A DNA stretch of 64,000 bases from JAOAFX01 sp049700315. GTDB lineage: Bacteria; Hydrothermota; Tepidihabitantia; SM23-42; JAOAFX01. The DNA lies in the NCBI GenBank assembly GCA_049700315.1, contig JBNAVN010000003.1:16543-80542 (forward strand), given 5' to 3'. Under the pieces are notes generated by a model, which was not told where the DNA came from, ran no database searches, and saw nothing but the letters and a program-made list of their open reading frames with translations. The position numbers and the translations under genes were made by a program. Shown one piece after another: positions 33,419-42,157 of the stretch; position 1 is the stretch's first letter, and each line of letters opens with the position of its first letter.

Positions 33419-34459
33419 ATGTTTGGGAAAAAGAAAAGAGTGATCGGTCTTGATATTGGTTCAAGTCAAACAAAGATCGTTGAGCTTTCGCCAGGCAAGA
33501 CCAAAAAATTGATCAACTATGGCATATCAAAGATATTGCCGGATGCAATTGTAGAAGGCGAGATAATTGATCGAGAGGCAGTTCTTGATTCAATTAGAAC
33601 CCTTCTTGAATCCCGCAATATCACAACCAAAGATGTTGTGATTGGTCTTGCCGGACGGGATGTCATCATCAAAAGAATTGTAATGGACCGTCTGAGTGAA
33701 GCAGAAACCAGGGAACAGATAAAGTGGGAGGCGGAACAATATGTGCCATTTGACATAAATGAAGTCACCCTGGATTTTGATGTTGTAAATCCCAACTTTG
33801 GCGAAAACCAACAAGAAGTAGTTCTGGTCGCAGCCAAGAATGAATTGATTAGCAATCTGAGTACTCTGTTAAAAGACCTGAATCTTAATCCAGTCGTTAT
33901 TGATACTGCAGCGTTTGCCCTTCAAAATGCATACGAATATAATTATCAGCCAAGTCCGGATGAATCAATTGGATTGTTGAACATTGGTGCAGGAATGACA
34001 GTAATCAATGTTGTAAGAGGCGGCTCTTCATTACTGGCACGAGATGTCTATTATGGAGTAAACTCATATATCAACAAACTGCAAAAGGAAATCGGATTCA
34101 ACTACGAAGATGCAGCCAATGCAGTGAAGGGTACGATTCCGGTTGGTGCTTCTCAGGAATCTATTCAGGGTGTTTTTGAGTCATTTGTTAATGATTTGAG
34201 TACGCAAATTGAGAGAAGTCTACAATTCCTTTCAACTGTGACCGGTGAAGAAAAGGTTAATAGAATGTTCATAACCGGTGGTGGCGCATTGATACCAAAT
34301 CTTGTTGAATATCTGAAACGGCGCTTGAATGTAAGTGTTGAAGTCTTTAATCCCTTCAAAAACATTCTTTATGACCCCACTATATTCGCACCTGAAGGGG
34401 TTGATATAATTGGTCCGGTTTTAACCCAGGCAGTTGGTCTTGCACTAAGGGGGGACTAA
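33419..34459 (+). CDS. pilM: Type IV pilus assembly protein PilM
   Basis: A 346-residue actin-like ATPase that sits on the cytoplasmic side of the pilus alignment complex and binds the N terminus of PilN. The phosphate-1 motif VIGLDIGSSQTKIVEL and the later GLLNIGAGMTVINVV and FITGGGALIPNL (adenosine motif) are visible. ATG 33419 follows AAAGGAG; the GTG at 33413 is too close. Its stop overlaps the pilN start (TAATG). First gene of a complete pilMNOPQ set. Confidence 0.93.
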   Translation: MFGKKKRVIGLDIGSSQTKIVELSPGKTKKLINYGISKILPDAIVEGEIIDREAVLDSIRTLLESRNITTKDVVIGLAGRDVIIKRIVMDRLSEAETREQIKWEAEQYVPFDINEVTLDFDVVNPNFGENQQEVVLVAAKNELISNLSTLLKDLNLNPVVIDTAAFALQNAYEYNYQPSPDESIGLLNIGAGMTVINVVRGGSSLLARDVYYGVNSYINKLQKEIGFNYEDAANAVKGTIPVGASQESIQGVFESFVNDLSTQIERSLQFLSTVTGEEKVNRMFITGGGALIPNLVEYLKRRLNVSVEVFNPFKNILYDPTIFAPEGVDIIGPVLTQAVGLALRGD

Positions 34460-35064
34460 TGATAAAAATAGACCTATCGCCAAGCCCTAAGAAGGCAAAG
34501 GCGGCAAAAGCCAAACCCGCAAAACCTGGTGCACCAGCAGTCAAATTGCCATCCATTAAGTTAGGTGCACTGTATATTTTTGGAATTGCGGTAGTTGTTA
34601 TTATTATCGCACTTTTTCTGATTATTCAATCAACTAAGATGGGTGGGCTAAATCGCAATATTACTGAGCTGAGAACAAGACTTGATGAATTGAAAGTCTA
34701 TGTTGCAACAGTTGATAGTCTTAAAAAGCGTGAAAAAGAGTTAATGGCACTCATTTCACCTATTCGCGAACTGAATCAAAATCGCTTTTTGATTGCCCAC
34801 ATTCTTGATGAAGTATCTGCACGTATTCCTGAATTTACCTGGCTAACCATGCTCAATGTTAGTGCACAGAACATAAATATAAAGGGAACCACAGCCTCAA
34901 ATCTCCTGGTTGCTGATTTTATGAACCGTTTAGAAGAATCCCCTTATATTGCAAATGTTGATCTTACGGTCCTTGAGAAAAAGACGGTTGAAAAACAGGA
35001 AATGATGGAATTTACACTTACTGCAAGTGTTAAAATTGATACAATCCCGGGAGGTACCAAATGA
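34459..35064 (+). CDS. pilN: Type IV pilus inner-membrane protein PilN
   Basis: A 201-residue single-pass protein. A short basic, Pro/Ala-rich cytoplasmic N terminus opens with MIKIDLSPSPKK, the PilN N-terminal peptide that docks into PilM. A transmembrane helix (about 35-57), a coiled coil and a periplasmic ferredoxin-like domain follow. It overlaps pilM by one base (TAATG) and pilO by ATGA. Confidence 0.88.
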   Translation: MIKIDLSPSPKKAKAAKAKPAKPGAPAVKLPSIKLGALYIFGIAVVVIIIALFLIIQSTKMGGLNRNITELRTRLDELKVYVATVDSLKKREKELMALISPIRELNQNRFLIAHILDEVSARIPEFTWLTMLNVSAQNINIKGTTASNLLVADFMNRLEESPYIANVDLTVLEKKTVEKQEMMEFTLTASVKIDTIPGGTK

Positions 35065-35633
35065 ATTTGAAAGAACCTAAGACCCAGCAAACAATTGTGT
35101 TTTTTATTATCCTGATCCTGGTGTTAATTCTCTTTTTCCGATTCCCATATACCTCAAACCAGAAAAAGATAAAAAGCCTTGAGGCAAAAAGGGATTCATT
35201 GCAAATTAAGGTTCAAGAAGCTGAGGCAGCAAAGGCACGTCTGCCTGAATTGCAGGCAAGAATTGCCAGGCTTGAGGCTGAATGGGAAGTCGCCAAAGAG
35301 ATGTTACCACAGGAGAAAGAAATTCCGAAGTTGATCCAGCAAATATCCAATTCTGGAACTAAGGCGGGTGTAAGTTTTCTGCTTTTCAAACCGAGTGGTC
35401 CAGTTTCAAAAGCCAACTATTCAGAAATACCCGTTCAAATCAAGGTGACATGTGGATATCATCAACTTGGCAAATTCCTTTCAAATATTGGTAATCTATC
35501 ACGAATTGTTAATGTTCCAGGGATAAAAATTGCACACGGTAAAGATCGCAGTACCGAAGCAGAATTGCAGGCAATCACCTATACAGTTGCGAAAAAACAG
35601 GAGGTGCCAAGTGGTGCTCCACGCCGTCGGTAG
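35061..35633 (+). CDS. pilO: Type IV pilus inner-membrane protein PilO
   Basis: A 190-residue single-pass protein with a transmembrane helix at about 12-30 (IVFFIILILVLILFF), a coiled coil (about 35-85) and a periplasmic domain. This is the usual PilO architecture; it forms heterodimers with PilN. It starts at an ATGA overlap with pilN. Confidence 0.88.
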   Translation: MNLKEPKTQQTIVFFIILILVLILFFRFPYTSNQKKIKSLEAKRDSLQIKVQEAEAAKARLPELQARIARLEAEWEVAKEMLPQEKEIPKLIQQISNSGTKAGVSFLLFKPSGPVSKANYSEIPVQIKVTCGYHQLGKFLSNIGNLSRIVNVPGIKIAHGKDRSTEAELQAITYTVAKKQEVPSGAPRRR

Positions 35634-36009
35634 TATTCTTTCTTTATTCATTATCTTTAACCAAACACCATCCGGCGACTCATTGTTTCCTGTTGAGAAG
35701 TACAGTTATGAGCAGGCAGGACGAAGAGACCCATTTGTTCCACTATTGGGAATGGAACTGGGTGGTGGAAAAACTGGTCATTTAAGTCCCGAGAATCTGC
35801 GTTTGATCGGTGTCCTCTGGGGAGATCGTGGTTATTATGCCTTAGTAAAAGATGGCCAGGATAACGGTTATATTCTTAAACGCGGTGACCGCGTTGCAGG
35901 CGGTCATGTCAGTGAGATCAATCACCAGGCTATTATTTTTGAAATTATGCATGCGGGAGTAGTAACAAAATATGAATTAAGGCTTGAAGAGGAAAAAGAA
36001 AGGAGGTAA
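35611..36009 (+). CDS. pilP: Pilus assembly protein PilP-like
   Basis: A 132-residue exported protein. A hydrophobic N terminus (AVGSILSLFIIFNQ) is followed by the PilP-type region YSYEQAGRRDPFVPL and a small beta domain (LRLIGVLWGDRGYYALVKDG, YILKRGDRVAGG) that contacts the secretin. No lipobox cysteine is seen. GTG 35611 is selected because GGAGG at 35600-35604 is six bases upstream; the gene overlaps pilO by 23 nt. Confidence 0.82.
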   Translation: MVLHAVGSILSLFIIFNQTPSGDSLFPVEKYSYEQAGRRDPFVPLLGMELGGGKTGHLSPENLRLIGVLWGDRGYYALVKDGQDNGYILKRGDRVAGGHVSEINHQAIIFEIMHAGVVTKYELRLEEEKERR

Positions 36010-36012
36010 ATT

Positions 36013-37608
36013 ATGAGATTTTTGTTGACAATTCTCTCAATACTCTCTCTAATGCAGGCAGTAGTTATTAAAGATGTAATCGTAAAATCTGAGGGAGTAA
36101 ACACAAAATTAATTCTTGAAGCGGATGGACCATTCATTGCCAATGCGTTTAGTCTTAAAGATCCATCACGGATGGTAGTTGATTGTTCTGGAGTATCAAG
36201 TGCCCTGATTGGAAAGACTTACGGCCCTAATTCTGGCGGCATCAAGGATATTTCAGTAACCGGATTTGCCGGACAACCAGATCTTATTAGGGTAGTGGCA
36301 AAACTGAATCAGGACTATTCTTTTTTGACTGCAACTGAGGGGAATAATTTTGTTGTCACATTGCTAACCGGACTCACAGCACCGATACCGCAGTGGCAGG
36401 CAGTTGCTTCACAACCCGTCGCTTCAGTTTCAACAGAAACTCCCCCTCCAGTTGTTCCTACCTCAAGACCACCCGTCAGCATCACCGGCCGTCCAATTAG
36501 TATTGACCTTGAAAATGCTGATATTCTGACGGTCTTAAGGGCATTGTCCGAGTACGCAGGCGTAAATATTGTTGCGGGTAAAGACGTGAAAGGCACAGTA
36601 ACAGTCAGACTGCATAATGTTCCCTGGCATCAGGCACTTGAAATCATACTTCGTGCTGCTGGTTATGCATATCGTGAAGACCCCGGAGTTATCCGTGTGG
36701 ATACTGCCGATAATCTTGATAAACAGGATTTTGACCTACCACTGATTTCCAATATATACAAACTTGAATTTGCCAACCCTGGTGAAATGTTAAACAAGAT
36801 TACTGCTATGCTATCACCAAAAGGGAAAGCAAATGTTGATGAAAGAACAAATTCTGTTGTAGTAACTGAGGTGCAACCCATTCATGATAAGATCAAACAA
36901 CTGGTAAAGTTACTTGATACACCAACGCCGCAAGTAGAAATTATGGCTAAGGTTGTAGATATTGATGCATCTCAATCCCAGGGTTTGGGAATTGACTGGA
37001 CTATCAAAGGGTTGGAGACCAGGTTAATACGCGCTGACCTTACAAGCAATGCCAATCCTGCAATTGCAGGATATGGTGTTTTCAACATCGGTAGCGTTCC
37101 TTCACTGGCACAGGTTTCTGCTACAATCAATTTGCTTGAAGAAAAAGGCAAGGCGAACACAATATCAGCACCACGCGTGTCAGCAGTGGACAATAAAAAA
37201 GCATCAATCCTCGGTGGCCAGCGTTTTGGCATTCCTACAAGAGATCTGGCAGGCAATACAGTAATTCAATTTTACACAGTTGGTACCAAGCTTGAAGTAA
37301 CACCACACATAAATTCATTAGAAGAGATTACTATGGAAATCCATGCCGAAGTGAGTGAACTTGACAAAGCATCAGCCCTGGCTGGAAGACCCATTATTAC
37401 AACCTCAGAAGCAGATTCAAAAGTCCTTGTAAAAGATGGAAACACTGTCGTCATCGGTGGCTTTATCAGGAAAAAAGAGACAAAGAATGTTCGGGGTATA
37501 CCAATCCTGAAAGATATTCCTATTATTGGTGCGCTTTTCAAAGAGACAACCACAACCTATGAAGACCGTGAACTATTGATATTCATCACCCCGACTATAA
37601 TCAAGTAG
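36013..37608 (+). CDS. pilQ: Type IV pilus secretin PilQ
   Basis: A 531-residue outer-membrane secretin. Signal peptide (1-17), an AMIN domain (about 18-110), a Pro/Thr-rich linker, an N1/secretin-and-TonB short domain (PISIDLENADILTVLRALSEYAGVN), an N-type domain and the secretin core ending in VLVKDGNTVVIGGFIRKKE and the final IPIIGALFKETTTTYEDRELLIFITPTII. It forms the pore for pilus extrusion. It is shorter than proteobacterial PilQ, with one AMIN domain. AGGAGG lies just upstream of ATG 36013. Confidence 0.94.
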   Translation: MRFLLTILSILSLMQAVVIKDVIVKSEGVNTKLILEADGPFIANAFSLKDPSRMVVDCSGVSSALIGKTYGPNSGGIKDISVTGFAGQPDLIRVVAKLNQDYSFLTATEGNNFVVTLLTGLTAPIPQWQAVASQPVASVSTETPPPVVPTSRPPVSITGRPISIDLENADILTVLRALSEYAGVNIVAGKDVKGTVTVRLHNVPWHQALEIILRAAGYAYREDPGVIRVDTADNLDKQDFDLPLISNIYKLEFANPGEMLNKITAMLSPKGKANVDERTNSVVVTEVQPIHDKIKQLVKLLDTPTPQVEIMAKVVDIDASQSQGLGIDWTIKGLETRLIRADLTSNANPAIAGYGVFNIGSVPSLAQVSATINLLEEKGKANTISAPRVSAVDNKKASILGGQRFGIPTRDLAGNTVIQFYTVGTKLEVTPHINSLEEITMEIHAEVSELDKASALAGRPIITTSEADSKVLVKDGNTVVIGGFIRKKETKNVRGIPILKDIPIIGALFKETTTTYEDRELLIFITPTIIK

Positions 37609-37655
37609 ATAGAATAATATTGTAGAAATAAAATAGCAGAGCACTTAATTTTAAG

Positions 37656-37694
37656 ATAAACCCCGAATTACTTCAAATGTGATTCGGGGTTTAT
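37656..37694 (+). terminator. Hairpin after pilQ
   Basis: A 13-bp perfect stem (ATAAACCCCGAAT / ATTCGGGGTTTAT) with a 13-nt loop follows pilQ and ends 8 nt before rsmD. The right arm ends in TTTAT, so it can act as a terminator or attenuator; rsmD has no clear ribosome site after it. Confidence 0.65.
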
Positions 37695-37702
37695 TGAATA
37701 CG

Positions 37703-38254
37703 ATGAAGATTATTGCAGGTTTAAATAAGGGTAGATATCTAAAAGTCGCAAAGTCCGGTATGCGACCAACAAGGGCAATTGTACGATCCGCAATATTTAA
37801 TATACTGCGCGACCACATTTGCAATGCCAATCTAATAGACATATTTGCAGGTACTGGTGCCCTCGGATTAGAAGCATTGTCCCAGGGTGCCAAATCTTGT
37901 GTTTTTGTTGAAAAAAATCCCAGAATACTACTGAACAATATCAAGCACCTAAAATTACAGAAAAAAATACAAGTCATCAAACAGGATTTCAGACCTGCGT
38001 TGAAATATCTCCGTGGGGAAAAATTTGATATTGCATTCATTGATCCACCATACAAAGGAGAATTTGTTTCTGAGACTCTAAAGTTAATCTGTTTTTATCA
38101 ACTGATAGAAGAACAAGGTATTATAGTAGCTGAATATGCACGATTTAATCGCTTGGTAATACCACAAGAATATATTGTGTTGAAAGAAAAAAGATATGGT
38201 GATACCTCAGTATCATTTCTAAAATTGAAATATAATGACAGGGGGCAGGCATGA
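37703..38254 (+). CDS. rsmD: 16S rRNA m2G966 methyltransferase RsmD
   Basis: A 183-residue SAM methyltransferase. RPTRAIVRSAIFNIL, the SAM-binding DIFAGTGALGLEALSQGA and the catalytic DPPY (IAFIDPPYKGEF) match the family. It methylates guanine 966 of 16S rRNA. The usual rsmD-coaD pairing is present with an ATGA overlap. ATG 37703 is used; the frame upstream enters the hairpin. Confidence 0.92.
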   Translation: MKIIAGLNKGRYLKVAKSGMRPTRAIVRSAIFNILRDHICNANLIDIFAGTGALGLEALSQGAKSCVFVEKNPRILLNNIKHLKLQKKIQVIKQDFRPALKYLRGEKFDIAFIDPPYKGEFVSETLKLICFYQLIEEQGIIVAEYARFNRLVIPQEYIVLKEKRYGDTSVSFLKLKYNDRGQA

Positions 38255-38733
38255 AAAGAGCAGTTTATGCAGGAACATTTGACCCAATTACTTATGGCCA
38301 TATTGATGTTATTGAGCGGGCAACAAAAATTTTTGATAAGGTAATAATCGGCGTAAGCAATGGTCCCAAACAAACCCTCTTCGCCCTTGAGGAAAGAATT
38401 TCCATAATTAAAATCATTTACCGACACAACTCCAGGGTTGTTGTTCAGGGATTTTCATCATTGCTTGTTGATTTTGTAAAATCAGTCTCAGCGAAGACAA
38501 TTATCCGCGGAATCAGGGCAGTTTCTGATTTTGACTATGAGTTTCAACTTGCCCTGATGAATAGAAAATTGAATGCCGAGATTGATACATTATTTCTTAT
38601 GCCTTCCGAAAAATATTTTTTTATCAGCTCATCTCTGGTTAAAGAAATTGCCTTTCTCGGTGGTGATATTTCTAAACTTGTACCCCCAGTGGTGCAACGT
38701 AGTTTAGCGAGAAAACTAAACCTCAAACCTTGA
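38251..38733 (+). CDS. coaD: Pantetheine-phosphate adenylyltransferase
   Basis: A 160-residue nucleotidyltransferase catalysing the penultimate CoA step. The N-terminal AVYAGTFDPITYGHIDVIERA with the T/HxGH motif and the C-terminal FISSSLVKEIAFLGGDISKLVP are diagnostic. It overlaps rsmD by four bases and converges with the acyl-CoA ligase gene, overlapping its end by 11 bp. Together with the PanD-like domain at 1103 it is the second CoA-pathway element in the window. Confidence 0.95.
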   Translation: MKRAVYAGTFDPITYGHIDVIERATKIFDKVIIGVSNGPKQTLFALEERISIIKIIYRHNSRVVVQGFSSLLVDFVKSVSAKTIIRGIRAVSDFDYEFQLALMNRKLNAEIDTLFLMPSEKYFFISSSLVKEIAFLGGDISKLVPPVVQRSLARKLNLKP

Positions 38734-40357
38734 TGCTTCTCTCAATAAACATATGGCGCTTTATCTTCTGGGTTGTTGTTTTTGGGAATTCCTCTTCTCT
38801 GATTTCAAATTTCGTTATACGTTTATGAGTAATCAAACCTTCGTTTATCCTCTTAATCTCGTCCCTGAATATCTTCTCAATATCAGAAACACCAAGGGTG
38901 ATATTTTGATTGATACTATGTTGCTCAAGTAGTTCATAGTCTGGGAAAATTAATGCACAGACTTCTTCTTTCTTGGTTGCAGGATCAATTCTGGGTACAA
39001 CGAGTACTTCCTTAATCCATTTACTGGCAATCAACTTTTCTTCCAATTCTTCAGGGATAATATTTTTGCCTGTCGCAGTCACAATCAGACTTTTCTTTCT
39101 TCCAGTTATATAGATGTACCCTTCATTATCAATGTACCCGAGGTCACCGGTATAGAGCCAGCCATGTTTAAGGATTTCATCTGTGGCTTCTTTATTATTG
39201 TAATAGCCGAGCATGACATTTGGACCACGGGCGATGATTTCACCAATACCATTTTCATCAGGTTCATATATTTTTACCTCAACACCGGGAATTGGTTTTC
39301 CTACTGAATTGTTTTTAGGTCTTTCAGGGGGATTCACAGAAATAACCGGTGCTGATTCAGTTAGTCCATAACCCTGTAAGATTGGAATACCCAACATTTC
39401 TAATCCCCGGGCAACTTTGGTTGATAGTGCTGCACCACCCGAAACAGTAAGTCGCAGATTTCCCAAACCCATTTCTTTTCTAACCTTTCCAAATAATGGT
39501 CTGCGCAAAAACCTTAACACTGAAGATATTCCGCTAATTGTCGAAAAAATAACTTTTGTAGGAATTGGTGCACTGGCAATTTTTCTATGAAGACCAGCAA
39601 GAAATTTTTCAAATAGTAAGGGCACAGCGATTAAACAGGTTACTCGTGCTTCCTTCATTGTAGCAATCAACTCATTCGGTTTTAGACTTGGTGGATAATA
39701 TATGGCTGAACCTCTGTACAGGGGATATAGAAAACCACAGGTTGCCTCAAAAGTATGATGCATTGGTATGACCGACACAAAGGTATCATCTTCATATACT
39801 GGAATGACTTTCTCAATTGCCAGCAAATTAGCAATAATGTTCTTATGACTGAGCATTACTGCCTTTGCCAAACCTGTAGTACCGGATGTGAAAATAAGAA
39901 CCGCCAGAGAATCAGGATTGATATCAATAGCCACCTCCTCTTTAGTCTCAGAAAACTGCGGTATTTGCTTCATATTTATCAACCATTTCAAGTCTTTGAG
40001 TTCACCTTTTATGGCTTCAACTTTGTAGGTGTAATTATCTGAACATATCACCCCCTTTGCCCCACTTTCACGCAGAATATGCAACAACTCACCTTCTGAC
40101 AGCATTACATCAAGGGGTACGCATACCAGCCCTGCTCTATTTATAGCAAGATAACTTATTGCCCAGTGCGGACTATTTTCACCAAGGACTCCAAATCGGT
40201 CACCAGGAGAAATTTTCAATCCAAGTAGATGCTTTTTCAAGGCAAGCACGCGCCCTTTTAGCTGCTTATAGGTATAAACAACATCGCCTTTTTTCAAGGC
40301 AATTCTATCCGGAAAAAACTCTACGGAATTTTCAAAGACTTCACCGATTGTGTTCAA
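38723..40357 (-). CDS. Long-chain acyl-CoA synthetase-type AMP ligase
   Basis: A 544-residue adenylate-forming ligase with the P-loop IFTSGTTGLAKAVMLSH, the YGLTES motif, the hinge WLYTGDLGYIDNEGYIYITGRKK and the C-terminal lysine in TTTQKIKRH. It resembles FadD/AMP-dependent long-chain fatty acid ligases. It activates a carboxylic acid, most likely a fatty acid. Its start overlaps the end of the EIIA gene by 17 nt, so it is read from the thiE operon. Confidence 0.86.
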   Translation of the reverse strand: MNTIGEVFENSVEFFPDRIALKKGDVVYTYKQLKGRVLALKKHLLGLKISPGDRFGVLGENSPHWAISYLAINRAGLVCVPLDVMLSEGELLHILRESGAKGVICSDNYTYKVEAIKGELKDLKWLINMKQIPQFSETKEEVAIDINPDSLAVLIFTSGTTGLAKAVMLSHKNIIANLLAIEKVIPVYEDDTFVSVIPMHHTFEATCGFLYPLYRGSAIYYPPSLKPNELIATMKEARVTCLIAVPLLFEKFLAGLHRKIASAPIPTKVIFSTISGISSVLRFLRRPLFGKVRKEMGLGNLRLTVSGGAALSTKVARGLEMLGIPILQGYGLTESAPVISVNPPERPKNNSVGKPIPGVEVKIYEPDENGIGEIIARGPNVMLGYYNNKEATDEILKHGWLYTGDLGYIDNEGYIYITGRKKSLIVTATGKNIIPEELEEKLIASKWIKEVLVVPRIDPATKKEEVCALIFPDYELLEQHSINQNITLGVSDIEKIFRDEIKRINEGLITHKRITKFEIREEEFPKTTTQKIKRHMFIERSIKV

Positions 40358-40739
40358 AGTTACCTCCCAGGATGGTGATATTATCCTTTGCCTTTTTCAG
40401 CAAAATTGGTATCAGTTCTTCAGCAGTGTATTTTTCACGCAAAAGGAAAAACTCTATGAGCATGGGTAAGTTGACCCCGCATAAGATCTTCAATTTCTTA
40501 TCAATTTTCAAAAGATTCAAACACGATATTGCACAACTGCCACCGGGTAAGTCAACAAACAATATTTTTTCCTGCTCATCCACTTCAACTGAATTCTTTA
40601 TATTTTCTGCAAGTAACTCACATGATAGTCTTTCATTGGAGAATACCTCAACCATCTCCTGTTTACCCAAAATCCTTTCTACTGTGTTCAATAGTGCTCG
40701 GGCAAATTCTCCGTGCCCAATTATTATTCCCTTAATCAT
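40341..40739 (-). CDS. Mannose-type PTS EIIA-like protein
   Basis: A 132-residue EIIA-Man fold protein with the phosphorylatable histidine in IIIGHGEFARALL and the LFVDLPGGSCAISCLNLL strand-loop. No EIIB/EIIC or enzyme I gene is visible, so it is more likely regulatory than a sugar transporter, as in the proteobacterial rpoN-linked PTS branch. It follows hprK on the same strand after a ~108 nt spacer. Confidence 0.85.
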   Translation of the reverse strand: MIKGIIIGHGEFARALLNTVERILGKQEMVEVFSNERLSCELLAENIKNSVEVDEQEKILFVDLPGGSCAISCLNLLKIDKKLKILCGVNLPMLIEFFLLREKYTAEELIPILLKKAKDNITILGGNFEHNR

Positions 40740-40847
40740 ACCAGAACTCCTTCCTTTGTATTATCATTGTCTTTTTTAGCCATCTCATAACCTCATAGTT
40801 CTGACCGTCAATTCCCTATTTCTACCTTTCCCTTGCCATAAATCTTC

Positions 40848-41828
40848 TTACTCTATATCTTCATCAAAATGCACGCTTGGCAATTCCTTCTTCAAAAGAA
40901 CTCTTTGCAGTTCTTCATTGTATTCACGTGCAGCATTTATTCCTCTCAACTCCAAAAGATAATTCATTGCTACAACCTCTGTAATTACTGAAATATTCTT
41001 TCCTGGTGTGAGTGGCAATAAGATATGGGGAATTTTGACTCCCAAGATTTCCTTAACCTTCTTGGCAAGACCAAGCCTTTCGTATTCGCCCTTCGTTTCT
41101 TCCCAGTATACAAGTTCAATAATGATCTCTATACGCTTACGCAAACGAATTGCTTTTACTCCAAAGATTCTAAAGATATCAACTATTCCAACACCCCTAA
41201 TCTCAAGATGATGTTTCAATCGGTCACTCTTCTCTGCACCGGTCCCAATCAACATTTCACCCCGGCGAACAATCTTTACCAAATCGTCTGCTACAAGTCT
41301 GTGTCCTCTTTCCACAAGATCAAGGGCACACTCACTTTTGCCAATTCCTGGTTTCCCCAGGAAGAGAACTCCTACTCCATAGATATCCATTAATGTTCCG
41401 TGCATAAAAATACTGGGTGCAAGTTTATAATCAAGATAGATGGAAAGTGCATGGATAAAAGGAGTAGTTGATAAAGGGGTCTTCAATATCGGAATTTTCT
41501 TTCTATTTGCCTCTTCAATAATCTTGTTATCAATCTTCAAGTTCTTTGTAACAATAATACAGGGAGTACCGAGCCTCATAATTGTCGTAATTCGCTTTTC
41601 TTTTATTTTCTCCTGGAGGGTTTTCAAATAGGATGTTTCAGTCTTGCCGATAATCATTATCCGTTCGCTCAAAAAATATCCTGTGTATCCAGCAAGAGCA
41701 AGTCCGGGGCGGAAAATATCGCTACTTGTTATCTCTCTCTGCTTCAGGTATTTCTCACCGGCCATAATCTTAAAAGAAAACTCTTTCTTTTTTTCTTCAT
41801 ATAAGGTAAAGGCAGTAATTTTATTCAT
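40848..41828 (-). CDS. hprK: HPr kinase/phosphorylase
   Basis: A 326-residue enzyme that phosphorylates and dephosphorylates HPr on Ser46. An N-terminal domain (about 1-130) precedes the catalytic domain with Walker A GKPGIGKSECALDLVERGH, the VADD segment and the signature region RGVGIVDIFRIFG. It ends normally. The order hpf-hprK-EIIA matches the nitrogen/PTS regulatory clusters of other bacteria. Confidence 0.95.
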   Translation of the reverse strand: MNKITAFTLYEEKKKEFSFKIMAGEKYLKQREITSSDIFRPGLALAGYTGYFLSERIMIIGKTETSYLKTLQEKIKEKRITTIMRLGTPCIIVTKNLKIDNKIIEEANRKKIPILKTPLSTTPFIHALSIYLDYKLAPSIFMHGTLMDIYGVGVLFLGKPGIGKSECALDLVERGHRLVADDLVKIVRRGEMLIGTGAEKSDRLKHHLEIRGVGIVDIFRIFGVKAIRLRKRIEIIIELVYWEETKGEYERLGLAKKVKEILGVKIPHILLPLTPGKNISVITEVVAMNYLLELRGINAAREYNEELQRVLLKKELPSVHFDEDIE

Positions 41829-41830
41829 AG

Positions 41831-42148
41831 TTATGTCCGTTTAGTTTTAGCAGCAATCCTCTTTCTTTCCTTAAATTTATCTTCATATTTCTGAAGTTGT
41901 CGCTCAGCCTTCTTTGTAATATCTATTATGCCCTGATAAATATCCTGGGTATTAACCTTACACAGAATTGTGGAATGTTTTACAAGCAGTGCCAATTCAA
42001 CAACACTGATTGACTTATCCTTTTCCAAAACCAAATGACCATTGATGATATGATGCTCAAACCTTTTTAGTTTTGCCAGTTTCTTACCGGCAAACTCGGT
42101 CAGCGCATCAGTTAACTCAAAATTCCTTGCTGATATCGTTATGTTCAT
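41831..42148 (-). CDS. hpf: Ribosome hibernation-promoting factor / sigma-54 modulation protein
   Basis: A 105-residue short-form HPF/YfiA protein (MNITISARNFELTDALTEFA ... KLAKLKRFEH ... DIYQGIIDITKKAERQLQKYEDK). It binds the 30S decoding region and silences or dimerises ribosomes. ATG 42148 is chosen because GGAGG lies five bases upstream; an ATG at 42151 is too close. It sits between thiE and hprK with very short spacers. Confidence 0.92.
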   Translation of the reverse strand: MNITISARNFELTDALTEFAGKKLAKLKRFEHHIINGHLVLEKDKSISVVELALLVKHSTILCKVNTQDIYQGIIDITKKAERQLQKYEDKFKERKRIAAKTKRT

Positions 42149-42157
42149 CATACCTCC